A stretch of DNA of 8,284 nt, taken from NCBI GenBank assembly GCA_016185815.1, contig JACPMT010000026.1:1-8284 (forward strand). The letters run 5' to 3'. Below are positions 1-4,900 of this stretch, piece after piece (within the stretch, counting starts at the first letter, position 1; each line of letters starts with the position of its first letter). The notes beneath the pieces are model-generated. The model searched no databases, had not been told where the DNA came from, and worked only from the letters and a program-made list of their open reading frames with translations. This stretch comes from Candidatus Woesearchaeota archaeon. GTDB lineage: Archaea; Nanobdellota; Nanobdellia; Woesearchaeales; GW2011-AR4. The translations under genes and the position numbers were made by a program.

Positions 1-2
1 AA

Positions 3-44
3 GCCCTCATTCCAGTTATTAAGAAGCTGAATATCAGAAAGTAA
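3..44 (+). CDS. C-terminal tail of an upstream gene (partial)
   Basis: The window opens inside what looks like the last 13 codons of a plus-strand gene, peptide ALIPVIKKLNIRK followed by TAA at 42-44. The codons follow an RNY-like pattern (GCC, ATT, GTT, AAT, ATC), which favours this frame over the other two. The tail is too short to identify the protein. A second open frame, from 23 to about 163, runs through the G-rich repeat but has no ATG, so I consider it less likely to be a gene. Confidence 0.4.
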   Translation, partial: ALIPVIKKLNIRK

Positions 45-116
45 CTAACCCACTTAATCCATGGTTTCATGATAAGCTACAATTTGAGAGATTGTATAAA
101 ATCTTTTCTATATTTT

Positions 117-147
117 GGGTGGGTGGTGGGGAGAGTGGAGGTGGGTC
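117..147 (+). repeat. G-rich 31-bp direct repeat, copy A
   Basis: This tract starts GGGTGGGTGGTGGGGAGAG and ends GTGGGTC. It matches 1080-1110 at 29 of 31 positions. It contains four runs of three or more G (GGG, GGG, GGGG, GGG), so a G-quadruplex on the plus strand is possible, though the last loop is long. In an otherwise A+T-rich intergenic region it stands out sharply. The two differences fall 3 bp apart and would both be synonymous glycine changes in one open frame (VGGGESGGGS), so a coding origin cannot be dismissed. Confidence 0.85.
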
Positions 148-323
148 GATTGAATATTTTTAGTTTAATGTGTTTTTCGTTATTGGATGTGCAATTTATC
201 AAAAAACATCAAGTTCTTGTCAAATAATCCCACTTAAAGCACGAAAAGATAGTGTTTCATCGTAATAAATCCCTCAAACCCCCTTATCCGTTGGTCTTCG
301 TGACTTTGGTAAAAGTCGATTTT
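148..323. other. Intergenic, diverged repeat body, no gene seen
   Basis: No convincing reading frame lies here. Short blocks recur in order after the second G-rich copy: TTCGTTATTGGA against TTCGTTAATGGA, AAAAAACATCAAGTT against a similar string near 1148-1163, then a GGCAC block at both ends (332 and 1225). The stretch is therefore one half of a diverged direct duplication. A 6-bp hairpin, GACTTT/AAAGTC with loop GGTA, lies at 302-317. Confidence 0.5.
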
Positions 324-331
324 AATATAAA
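324..331 (+). promoter_or_regulatory. TATA box ahead of the folded element
   Basis: AATATAAA within TTTTAATATAAAGG. Its centre is 25.5 bp before position 353, the same spacing seen at the leaderless genes at 4901 and 5740. This predicts transcription starting at about 353-354, immediately ahead of the hairpin-rich stretch. Confidence 0.5.
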
Positions 332-496
332 GGCACAAAAAATGTTCGCCTAATGCCCAAAGCAAAGCGAGTTTTTTCGAGGCAACCCACGAAAAAACCT
401 CATCTGGAACGACGAGACTTTTTCCTGAATGAAATTCGGAAAAAGTTTGCTTTGCGAGTATTATACGCCCGAAGGGTTCTAAACTTTCTCTGTGCC
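332..496. repeat. Large foldback (nested inverted repeats)
   Basis: The outer arms 332-346 and 482-496 pair at 12 of 15 positions, beginning GGCACA/TGTGCC. The next segments, 347-354 and 460-467, pair at 6 of 8. Inside these, 362-370 pairs with 447-455 (9 bp, one G-T) and encloses three side-by-side hairpins: 371-379/390-398 (9 bp perfect), 399-404/411-416 (one mismatch) and 417-425/438-446 (9 bp perfect, with an inner GAAT/ATTC stem). This much nested pairing in 165 bp is not expected by chance. It could be a structured RNA gene, a folded single-stranded recombination site or a miniature mobile element. No terminal target-site duplication is evident. Confidence 0.7.
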
Positions 497-566
497 CAAA
501 AATGTTTGAGGCGTACTTTTAGAAAAAAAGTTTGTTTAATCTACCGAGATTAGACGAAGCCTCAAA
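353..566 (+). ncRNA. Candidate structured non-coding RNA
   Basis: The TATA box at 324-331 predicts a start near 353. The transcript would carry the stem 362-370/447-455 with its three internal hairpins. It would then carry a second module in which 505-512 (TTTGAGGC) pairs with 559-566 (GCCTCAAA) around two arms: 515-531 (ACTTTT...AAAAGT) and 534-542/547-555 (9 bp with one G-U, loop ACCG). That is a three-way junction. It matches none of the families I know by eye (no tRNA, SRP or RNase P signatures). An Arg/Lys-rich 66-codon frame at 353-553 overlaps it and has the right leaderless spacing, so a small basic protein is the alternative. The strand is inferred from the promoter. Confidence 0.35.
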
Positions 567-584
567 GAATGAAAATCGCTTGGA
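458..584. repeat. Left inverted-repeat arms flanking the small gene
   Basis: Three segments here have perfect reverse complements on the other side of the 623-988 gene, in the mirrored order: 458-467 with 1240-1249 (10 bp), 482-496 with 1225-1239 (15 bp, AACTTTCTCTGTGCC) and 569-584 with 1182-1197 (16 bp, ATGAAAATCGCTTGGA). The left arm has 14 extra bases at 468-481 (CCCGAAGGGTTCTA). The three-way-junction fold fills the gap between its second and third segments. Confidence 0.8.
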
Positions 585-622
585 TTGTAAATAATTTATC
601 GTGGCATTAGACGGACTTGTAA

Positions 623-988
623 TTACTTTAGTTTATATTGATTAGCAACATATTCCAAATCCTTAGGATCTATTGCAACTCTTGGATGTTCATGAACTTC
701 AAATGTAAGTTCTTTACCATCTTCACTTAAAACTAAAGTGGCTAAATCAAAACTTGTCAAAAATCCCGGTTGGTTTACAGCTTCTGCACTTAGAACTAAC
801 TTCCTTCCATTTCCTTGAAGAGAAACTGATGGACTTAAAAAATCAGGATTTACTTTTGGATGATTTGCATTCTGAAAATCTATATATTGTCCCAACATTG
901 CAACTACTTCAAATACTTTGTTAGGATCTAATTTGTATTGAGCAGCCTTTGATTGATAAGTTACTCTTTCTGCTTGAGCTTGAGTCAT
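623..988 (-). CDS. Unknown 121-residue protein inside inverted repeats
   Basis: I do not recognise this protein. It has no transmembrane segment, signal peptide or obvious catalytic motif. The N-terminus is polar and Gln/Ala-rich (MTQAQAERV). The middle and C-terminal parts (residues 55-105) alternate hydrophobic and polar residues, suggesting beta strands. It ends in a charged helix-like segment. Lys is less dominant than in neighbouring proteins. The longer frame to 1018 is rejected: the minus-strand TATA box at 1023-1030 predicts a transcript start near 1000, which gives a short leader opening with GGGTGG, a plausible Shine-Dalgarno sequence 6 bases before the ATG at 988. The gene stands alone, and both sides carry mirrored repeats that continue to the recombinase gene, so it may be cargo of a mobile or invertible cassette. 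That role is inferred. Confidence 0.7.
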   Translation of the reverse strand: MTQAQAERVTYQSKAAQYKLDPNKVFEVVAMLGQYIDFQNANHPKVNPDFLSPSVSLQGNGRKLVLSAEAVNQPGFLTSFDLATLVLSEDGKELTFEVHEHPRVAIDPKDLEYVANQYKLK

Positions 989-1022
989 TATTATCCACCC
1001 ATTAAACTGTAAATACAACCTC

Positions 1023-1030
1023 TATATAAA
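1023..1030 (-). promoter_or_regulatory. TATA box for the 623-988 gene
   Basis: TATATAAA on the plus strand reads TTTATATA on the minus strand. The box centre lies 38.5 bp from the ATG at 988, giving a predicted leader of about 12 nt that begins at the GGGTGG ribosome-binding sequence. Confidence 0.65.
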
Positions 1031-1079
1031 TCTTTCGCTTTTCGCCACAATCAAGTAGTAAATCAAATGCAACAGAAAT

Positions 1080-1110
1080 GGGTGGGTGGTGGGGAGAGTG
1101 GTGGCGGGTC
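1080..1110 (+). repeat. G-rich 31-bp direct repeat, copy B
   Basis: Second copy of the tract at 117-147, differing only at the 23rd and 26th bases. It lies 963 bp downstream of the first, in the same orientation, and upstream of xerA. It has the same four G-runs. The sequence after it is T-rich (TATTTTTTATTTTTTT), then follows the diverged repeat body. Confidence 0.85.
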
Positions 1111-1181
1111 TATTTTTTATTTTTTTATTGAGTTCGTTAATGGACATCAAAAAATACATAAGTTAATGCAAATCAATCGTA

Positions 1182-1249
1182 TCCAAGCGATTTTCATGGT
1201 GGTTTCTTAGTAAAAATTAATCAAGGCACAGAGAAAGTTCGTATAATAC
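1182..1249. repeat. Right inverted-repeat arms
   Basis: TCCAAGCGATTTTCAT (1182-1197), GGCACAGAGAAAGTT (1225-1239) and CGTATAATAC (1240-1249) are perfect reverse complements of 569-584, 482-496 and 458-467. The last two are adjacent here but separated by 14 bases on the left. The arm ends about 17 bp before the xerA TATA box, so recombination or folding at this site could touch xerA expression. Confidence 0.8.
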
Positions 1250-1265
1250 AGATTAGAAGAAGTTT

Positions 1266-1273
1266 TTTATATA
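1266..1273 (+). promoter_or_regulatory. TATA box of xerA
   Basis: TTTATATA, centre 37.5 bp before the ATG at 1307. It predicts a transcript starting near 1296, with a short leader that contains GAGG a few bases ahead of the ATG. Confidence 0.65.
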
Positions 1274-1306
1274 AGTTCTGTCCAGATATTTCTAAAAGAG
1301 GCAAAA

Positions 1307-2122
1307 ATGTTTGAAAAATTAGCGACAGAGCTAAAAATAAGAGGGTTTAGCAAGAGGACTGTTGATACTTACCTCTACCACAACAGGAAGTTTGCTGAAT
1401 TCACTAAAAAAGAGCCAAAAGCTGTTGATGAAGATGATGCGAAAAAATATATAGCTTGTTTGATGACAGAGCTGAAATATAAGCCCAGCAGCGTAAATCT
1501 TGCCTTAAGCTCCCTCAAGTTCTTCTACAATGAAATCTTGCAAAATAGAGCCTTTAATGCTGTCAAGGCGCCAAAGCCGGAGAAAAAGCTTCCTACAGTC
1601 CTTACAAAAGATGAGGTAAGAAAACTCCTAAATGCAGCTGAAAACCCAAAGCACAGGCTTTTGATTGAGTTCATGTACTCGTCAGGGCTGAGGGTAAGCG
1701 AATGCGTCAGCCTGAAAATCGACGATCTTGACTTAAACGAAAAAATCGGCAAGATTAAGCACGGCAAAGGCAACAAGGAAAGGTATATAATTTTATCAGA
1801 CAGCTTAATTTTGCATTTAAATGAGTACCTAAAAAACAAAAAAGACAGCTCATCGTATATATTTTCAATCAAAAACCATCCAATAACGGCAAGGCAGGCC
1901 CAAAAGGTAGTAAAGGAAGCTGCAAAAACAGCCGGCATCAAAAAAAGAGTGTTTTGCCATGCGTTGAGGAGCAGCTTTGCAACCCATTTGCTTGAAGCTG
2001 GAACTGACATAAGAGTCATACAAGAACTTCTTGGCCACTCAAATTTGTCAACAACACAAATCTATACAAAGGTTTCAACACAGCAGTTAAAAAAAGTAAA
2101 AAGTCCATTGGATAGCTTGTAG
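1307..2122 (+). CDS. xerA: XerA-type tyrosine recombinase
   Basis: A complete 271-residue tyrosine recombinase, which cuts and rejoins DNA through a 3'-phosphotyrosine. The N-terminal SAM-like core-binding domain spans about residues 1-90 (GFSKRTVDTYLYHNRKFAEF). The catalytic domain follows from about 95. All six active-site residues are present: R129 (SGLRVSE), K154 (HGKGNKER), H218 and R221 (CHALR), H244 (LGHS) and Y253 (QIYTKV). The tail KVKSPLD is typical of archaeal XerA-like proteins. The length fits Xer, and the extra helix insertion that marks integron integrases is absent between the K and HxxR motifs. In archaea XerA resolves chromosome dimers at dif. Here the gene also borders an islet of inverted and direct repeats, so a cassette-moving role is possible but unproven. 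I saw no clear dif site. Confidence 0.93.
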   Translation: MFEKLATELKIRGFSKRTVDTYLYHNRKFAEFTKKEPKAVDEDDAKKYIACLMTELKYKPSSVNLALSSLKFFYNEILQNRAFNAVKAPKPEKKLPTVLTKDEVRKLLNAAENPKHRLLIEFMYSSGLRVSECVSLKIDDLDLNEKIGKIKHGKGNKERYIILSDSLILHLNEYLKNKKDSSSYIFSIKNHPITARQAQKVVKEAAKTAGIKKRVFCHALRSSFATHLLEAGTDIRVIQELLGHSNLSTTQIYTKVSTQQLKKVKSPLDSL

Positions 2123-2129
2123 CTTAAAT

Positions 2130-2159
2130 CTTTTAATCAATGATAATAAGTTTTAAAAG
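2130..2159. terminator. Possible bidirectional terminator
   Basis: CTTTTAA (2130-2136) and TTAAAAG (2153-2159) form a 7-bp A/T inverted repeat between the convergent ends of xerA and the minus-strand gene ending at 2153. T-runs lie on both strands. The stem is weak, so this is tentative. Confidence 0.25.
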
Positions 2160-2704
2160 CCGAATTCCTGCAGGCTTAACTGCAGAATGTTTTCCTTTGC
2201 CTGCAAAGTCTTGAATTCCGGATCAAGCTTCAGATAGGGCCTTGAATTAAGGTATCGCTTGATTATTGGGACACCCTTTTCTATGAGCGATGCGACGTAA
2301 TTGCTTGCAAGCTGCTCTGACATATCAAGTTTTTTTGCTATGTCTTCATAAGTCAAGCTGCCTTTCTCCTCTTCAAGAGTGTAGATGACCAAAAACACTT
2401 CTTGCTCTCTCCTGTTTAGCCTTTTGACATCAAAATCCTTGCCTCTTGAGACAAAATTGCCGGAAGCTGATTCAAGATACATCTGGAGCTGGTCAACTCT
2501 TTCGCTTAATTTGTCGAGCTTTGCTTCAATCTCGCAAGTGTACTCGTAATTTGCTGCAATCTCGTTAGTGTTTTCGTTAATTGACTGCAGATGCTCCTCA
2601 AATTCCTGCCTGATTTTTGTGAATTCCTGCTTTAGTTTTTTGCCTTTTAGCCCTAGACTGCTGCCTCTAAGAAAAAATTTTCCAAAAATGTGATTCACCC
2701 CCAA
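2153..2704 (-). CDS. Coiled-coil winged-helix protein
   Basis: 183 residues, not assignable to a named family by eye. Residues about 22-80 form a charged heptad-like coiled coil (KLDKLSERVDQLQMYLES). Residues about 95-160 look like a winged helix: helix 1 RREQEVFLVIYTLEEE, then LTYEDIAKKLDMSEQLASNYVASLIEKGV as helix-turn-helix, then a wing around KRYLNSRPYLKL. It is probably a DNA-binding oligomer. The TTG start at 2704 is chosen because the TATA box at 2727-2734 lies 26.5 bp away, the leaderless spacing used by neighbours; a GTG two codons later is the alternative. The gene lies downstream of a minus-strand gene with the same architecture (2752-3411), 47 bp away, but has its own promoter. 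Convergent with xerA. Confidence 0.8.
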   Translation of the reverse strand: MGVNHIFGKFFLRGSSLGLKGKKLKQEFTKIRQEFEEHLQSINENTNEIAANYEYTCEIEAKLDKLSERVDQLQMYLESASGNFVSRGKDFDVKRLNRREQEVFLVIYTLEEEKGSLTYEDIAKKLDMSEQLASNYVASLIEKGVPIIKRYLNSRPYLKLDPEFKTLQAKENILQLSLQEFGF

Positions 2705-2713
2705 AAATTTGGG
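2700..2713. promoter_or_regulatory. Palindrome over the start of the 2153-2704 gene
   Basis: CCCAAA-AA-TTTGGG is a perfect 6-bp inverted repeat that covers the start codon and predicted transcript start. This is a typical position for an archaeal repressor operator, and autoregulation by the winged-helix product is a natural guess. The half-site AATTTGGG recurs in the repeat array upstream of the sister gene (3462-3468). Confidence 0.4.
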
Positions 2714-2726
2714 TAAAAGGGGGGTT

Positions 2727-2734
2727 TATATAAA
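2727..2734 (-). promoter_or_regulatory. TATA box for the 2153-2704 gene
   Basis: TATATAAA on the plus strand, TTTATATA on the minus. Its centre is 26.5 bp from the TTG at 2704, which supports a leaderless mRNA starting at that codon. Confidence 0.65.
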
Positions 2735-2751
2735 TTTCTATTCTCTATTAG

Positions 2752-3411
2752 TCAGGTTCGCTTTATAACCTTTGAAACATAATGCTTCTCCTTTCCATGC
2801 CTTACAACGCCTATATCGTCAGATTCCTCTACCTCTTCCAACAGCCTGTAAAATGAGCTTTTGGAGCAGAAGTTCTGCTCGTCAACAACTATTTCCTTGA
2901 GCTGCAATGCAGATATTTTCTCGTATTTCCTGATGTATGAAAGTATAATGCTTTTGACATATTCCTTCGAATTTCTGGTGAGCTTTCTCATTATTTTTTC
3001 CTTTATTGACATCCTCTTTTGCTCCAGCATTTCCAGCCTTTTTTCAATGTATGAGATATCCGGATGCATTTCCCTGTGCACAGGCTGAGCAACATTTCTT
3101 TCAGCCTGGGCTGCATGCTTGCGTGCCAATTCGTCTATCTTGTAATTCAACTCGCTTATTTTTGACATTATGCCTTCAAATGAGTAATAATCATCGATAA
3201 TTCTTTTTATGTCCTCTCTTGTCTTCGGCATGTAGGAAAGCTCAAGCTGCAGCCTTTTGATAAGATGCTCCTGCTCCATTTCCTTCCTGTAGAAGTAGTT
3301 CATCCACTGGAAAATGTTGGTTGTGTCCCTTTTCACGTTTGCAAATGACTTTTTCAGAATTTCATTCATCTGCTTCAGTCTTTTTTCGGTATCGTCCCTT
3401 TTCCAGAACAT
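2752..3411 (-). CDS. Longer coiled-coil winged-helix protein
   Basis: 219 residues, function unknown. The first 100 residues are highly charged and helical (RLKQMNEILKKSF, EMEQEHLIKRLQLEL, ISELNYKIDELARKH). A short Ala/Gln/Pro linker (about 100-115) separates them from a second helical stretch (IEKRLEMLEQKRMSIKEKI). A C-terminal winged-helix candidate (about 150-216) has KEYVKSIILSYIRKYEKISALQLKEIV followed by SKSSFYRLLEEVEES and a basic wing (VVRHGKEKHYVSKV). The overall plan repeats that of the gene at 2153-2704, so the two are probably distant paralogues or partners forming a hetero-oligomer; this is inferred. The ATG at 3411 is 26.5 bp from its TATA box, indicating a leaderless mRNA. Four copies of a phased nonamer lie just upstream of the promoter. 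Confidence 0.82.
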   Translation of the reverse strand: MFWKRDDTEKRLKQMNEILKKSFANVKRDTTNIFQWMNYFYRKEMEQEHLIKRLQLELSYMPKTREDIKRIIDDYYSFEGIMSKISELNYKIDELARKHAAQAERNVAQPVHREMHPDISYIEKRLEMLEQKRMSIKEKIMRKLTRNSKEYVKSIILSYIRKYEKISALQLKEIVVDEQNFCSKSSFYRLLEEVEESDDIGVVRHGKEKHYVSKVIKRT

Positions 3412-3433
3412 AATAATGGCTTGCAGTCCAAAT

Positions 3434-3441
3434 TATATAAA
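3434..3441 (-). promoter_or_regulatory. TATA box for the 2752-3411 gene
   Basis: TATATAAA on the plus strand (TTTATATA on the minus), centre 26.5 bp from the ATG at 3411. It is the clearest leaderless-type spacing in the window. Confidence 0.7.
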
Positions 3442-3452
3442 TCTTTTCATTT

Positions 3453-3549
3453 CTGGGAATAATTTGGGATTATAATAAGACTAAATTGGGATTAACTATC
3501 GTCGATAAATTTATAAAGTTGAGACTATTTTAGGATAGTATTGGGAATA
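3453..3549 (+). repeat. Helically phased YTGGGAWTA nonamers
   Basis: CTGGGAATA at 3453, TTGGGATTA at 3464, TTGGGATTA at 3486 and TTGGGAATA at 3541. Start-to-start distances are 11, 22 and 55 bp, all multiples of 11, so every copy would face the same side of the helix. The first begins 12 bp upstream of the minus-strand TATA box, where archaeal activators or cooperative regulators bind. Confidence 0.5.
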
Positions 3550-3824
3550 AGACAAGACTGTGGATAAAGTGACAAAGGTGGGTGATACAATGGCTAAAAT
3601 CTGGTAAAATTAAAATAAAAGATGTGATTTTTAGTTTTGAAGCTGGCAGTGCAGGAAAATTTTTAGCAAGTTAAATAAAAGCAGCAAAATAACCAAATTT
3701 GCCTTGGAGTAGGCATTAAGTTAGGGATGGATAGTGTTAAAATGAAGTAATAGGGTAAAATTTATTTTCAATATTGAAAAGATATAAAAAATAAAAGTTT
3801 ACTCATGGAAAGTGAGAGTTCAAA
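3550..3824. other. Intergenic region, no confident gene
   Basis: A strong ribosome-binding-like GGGTGAT precedes an ATG at 3590, but that frame stops after MAKIW. The neighbouring frame, 3573-3674, is open for 33 codons and reads like protein near its end (KIKIKDVIFSFEAGSAGK), so this could be a decayed gene with a frameshift. It has no start codon and is too short to judge. No RNA gene was recognised. Confidence 0.3.
3783..3790 (+). promoter_or_regulatory. TATA box of the methyltransferase gene
   Basis: TATAAAAA, centre 38.5 bp ahead of the ATG at 3825, predicting a transcript start near 3812 and a leader of about 13 nt. An upstream ATG at 3805 would lie before that start. Confidence 0.5.
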
Positions 3825-4454
3825 ATGACTAAAAACATGTCAAAATCAAGGCTGGCAATAGCTTTATCGGGCTTGGAAGGCTTCTACAAGCCAAAAGTGA
3901 GGCAGGAGCAGTACATTATGGACAGCGAGATAGGCGCTTCTGTGCTTTGGAATGCCTGTCTTTTGGGGGACATAGAAGGAAAAGTGATAGCTGACTTAGG
4001 GTGCGGAACAGGAATGCTCGGTATAGGGGCGCTTTTATTGGGCGCCAACATGGCAGTTTTTGTTGATTCTGATGAAAAAGCCTTCGAAACAGCCAAAAAC
4101 AACGTCTCAAAGGTAAAAAGTGAGGGTTACCGGCTGGGAAAGGCGGAGTTTGCCTGCCAGGATATTATGAAGCTTGAAAGGAAAGCAGAGGTAGTTCTTG
4201 AAAACCCGCCTTTTGGAACAAAAATGATTCATGCAGATATTCTTTTCCTTGAAAAGGCATTAAAAACAGCCCCTGTTGTGTACTCTTTCCATAAAAGTGA
4301 GACTAAGGCGTTTTTGGAGCGGTTTTCTGCCAAAAACAATGCAGAGATTACCCATATTTGGGACTTTAGATTCCCATTAAAGGCCTCTTTTGCATTCCAT
4401 CGACGGCGAATCCACAGAATCAATGTCAGTTGCTTTAGGCTTGAGCGAATATAA
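3825..4454 (+). CDS. METTL5-like RNA N6-adenine methyltransferase
   Basis: A 209-residue SAM-dependent methyltransferase of the archaeal/eukaryotic METTL5 type (COG2263-like). Motif I is DLGCGTGMLGIGA (57-69), an acidic motif II end is D81, and motif IV is NPPFG (127-131), the NPPF signature of enzymes that methylate amino groups of adenine in RNA. The N-terminal SKSRLAIALSGLEGFYKPKVRQEQY resembles the family's conserved lead-in, and the C-terminal FHRRRIHRINV matches its basic RNA-contacting end, so the protein looks complete. Human METTL5 modifies 18S rRNA; an archaeal small-subunit rRNA target is inferred. A second ATG lies four codons downstream. The gene is followed after 80 bp by rpoL, which has its own TATA box. 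Confidence 0.88.
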   Translation: MTKNMSKSRLAIALSGLEGFYKPKVRQEQYIMDSEIGASVLWNACLLGDIEGKVIADLGCGTGMLGIGALLLGANMAVFVDSDEKAFETAKNNVSKVKSEGYRLGKAEFACQDIMKLERKAEVVLENPPFGTKMIHADILFLEKALKTAPVVYSFHKSETKAFLERFSAKNNAEITHIWDFRFPLKASFAFHRRRIHRINVSCFRLERI

Positions 4455-4499
4455 TCAGTTTGTCGACGATAAAATAAAAGCCGTCATCAACAAAAGATT

Positions 4500-4507
4500 T
4501 TTAAATA
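4500..4507 (+). promoter_or_regulatory. TATA box of rpoL
   Basis: TTTAAATA, centre about 31 bp before the ATG at 4535. It predicts a start near 4530, which rules out the upstream in-frame ATG at 4514 as the rpoL start. Confidence 0.5.
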
Positions 4508-4534
4508 AGGCTGATGTACCATTGCAAGCGCAAT

Positions 4535-4813
4535 ATGGAAATCAAAATTCTCGACGATAAAAAGAACAGGCTGATTGTTGAAGTTAAGGGCGTCGACCAC
4601 ACCTTGTGCAATGCCGTAAAGGCAGAGCTTTGGAACGACAAGCATGTCAAGATTGCAACATACAGCATAAGGCATCCCCAGATAAGCGTGCCCCAGATTA
4701 TTGTTGAAACTGATGGGGAGGAAAGCCCGAAAAATGCGCTCATCAACGCAGTCCAGCGCCTGCAGAAAAACAACTCAAAATTCAAAAAGGAGTTTGTCAG
4801 GGAAGTAAGATAA
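4535..4813 (+). CDS. rpoL: RNA polymerase subunit L (Rpo11)
   Basis: A 92-residue homologue of archaeal Rpo11 (RpoL) and eukaryotic Rpb11/AC19. With subunit D it forms the assembly platform of RNA polymerase, equivalent to the bacterial alpha dimer. The family pattern is clear: MEIKIL start, DHTLCN (21-26), the short ELW-KHV segment (31-38), SIRHP (44-48), VETDG (57-61) and a C-terminal helix (about 64-80). The length matches the family. The start is set at the ATG before EIKIL because this is where archaeal RpoL proteins begin and because the promoter places transcription after the upstream ATG. It is a single-copy essential gene and the strongest marker here that the DNA is archaeal. Confidence 0.96.
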   Translation: MEIKILDDKKNRLIVEVKGVDHTLCNAVKAELWNDKHVKIATYSIRHPQISVPQIIVETDGEESPKNALINAVQRLQKNNSKFKKEFVREVR

Positions 4814-4871
4814 AAACTTCGTCTAATTCTTGTTTTGTATATGAAAATAATTCAAAAAACAGCCAAAAAGC

Positions 4872-4879
4872 TTATAAAT
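4872..4879 (+). promoter_or_regulatory. TATA box of the 4901 gene
   Basis: TTATAAAT, centre 25.5 bp before the ATG at 4901; the pyrimidine-rich stretch before the ATG has no Shine-Dalgarno sequence, consistent with a leaderless mRNA. Confidence 0.65.
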
Positions 4880-4900
4880 TCATAGTGCCTAACTCTTCCT

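Noticed and set aside
353..553. 66-codon Arg/Lys-rich reading frame
   Set aside because: It lies wholly within the hairpin-rich element, its composition follows the inverted repeats, and it matches no family I know. Its leaderless spacing to a TATA box keeps it as an alternative to the RNA interpretation.
1525..2019. Long minus-strand frame inside xerA
   Set aside because: It is the antisense shadow of a gene with all catalytic motifs and has no promoter or family resemblance of its own. The long frames opposite the methyltransferase, rpoL and RecJ-like genes were dropped for the same reason.
1307..2122. Integron integrase (IntI) reading of the recombinase
   Set aside because: The inserted helix between the K and HxxR motifs that defines IntI is missing and the length is that of Xer proteins. 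The SPLD tail alone is not diagnostic.
3805..3828. Seven-codon upstream frame whose TGA overlaps the methyltransferase ATG
   Set aside because: The TATA box at 3783-3790 predicts transcription starting after its ATG, so it is probably not transcribed.
4816..4826. CTTCGTCTAAT as an inverted copy of the ATTAGACGAAG at 549-559
   Set aside because: An 11-bp match between two points of an 8-kb window is expected several times by chance, and nothing around it matches.
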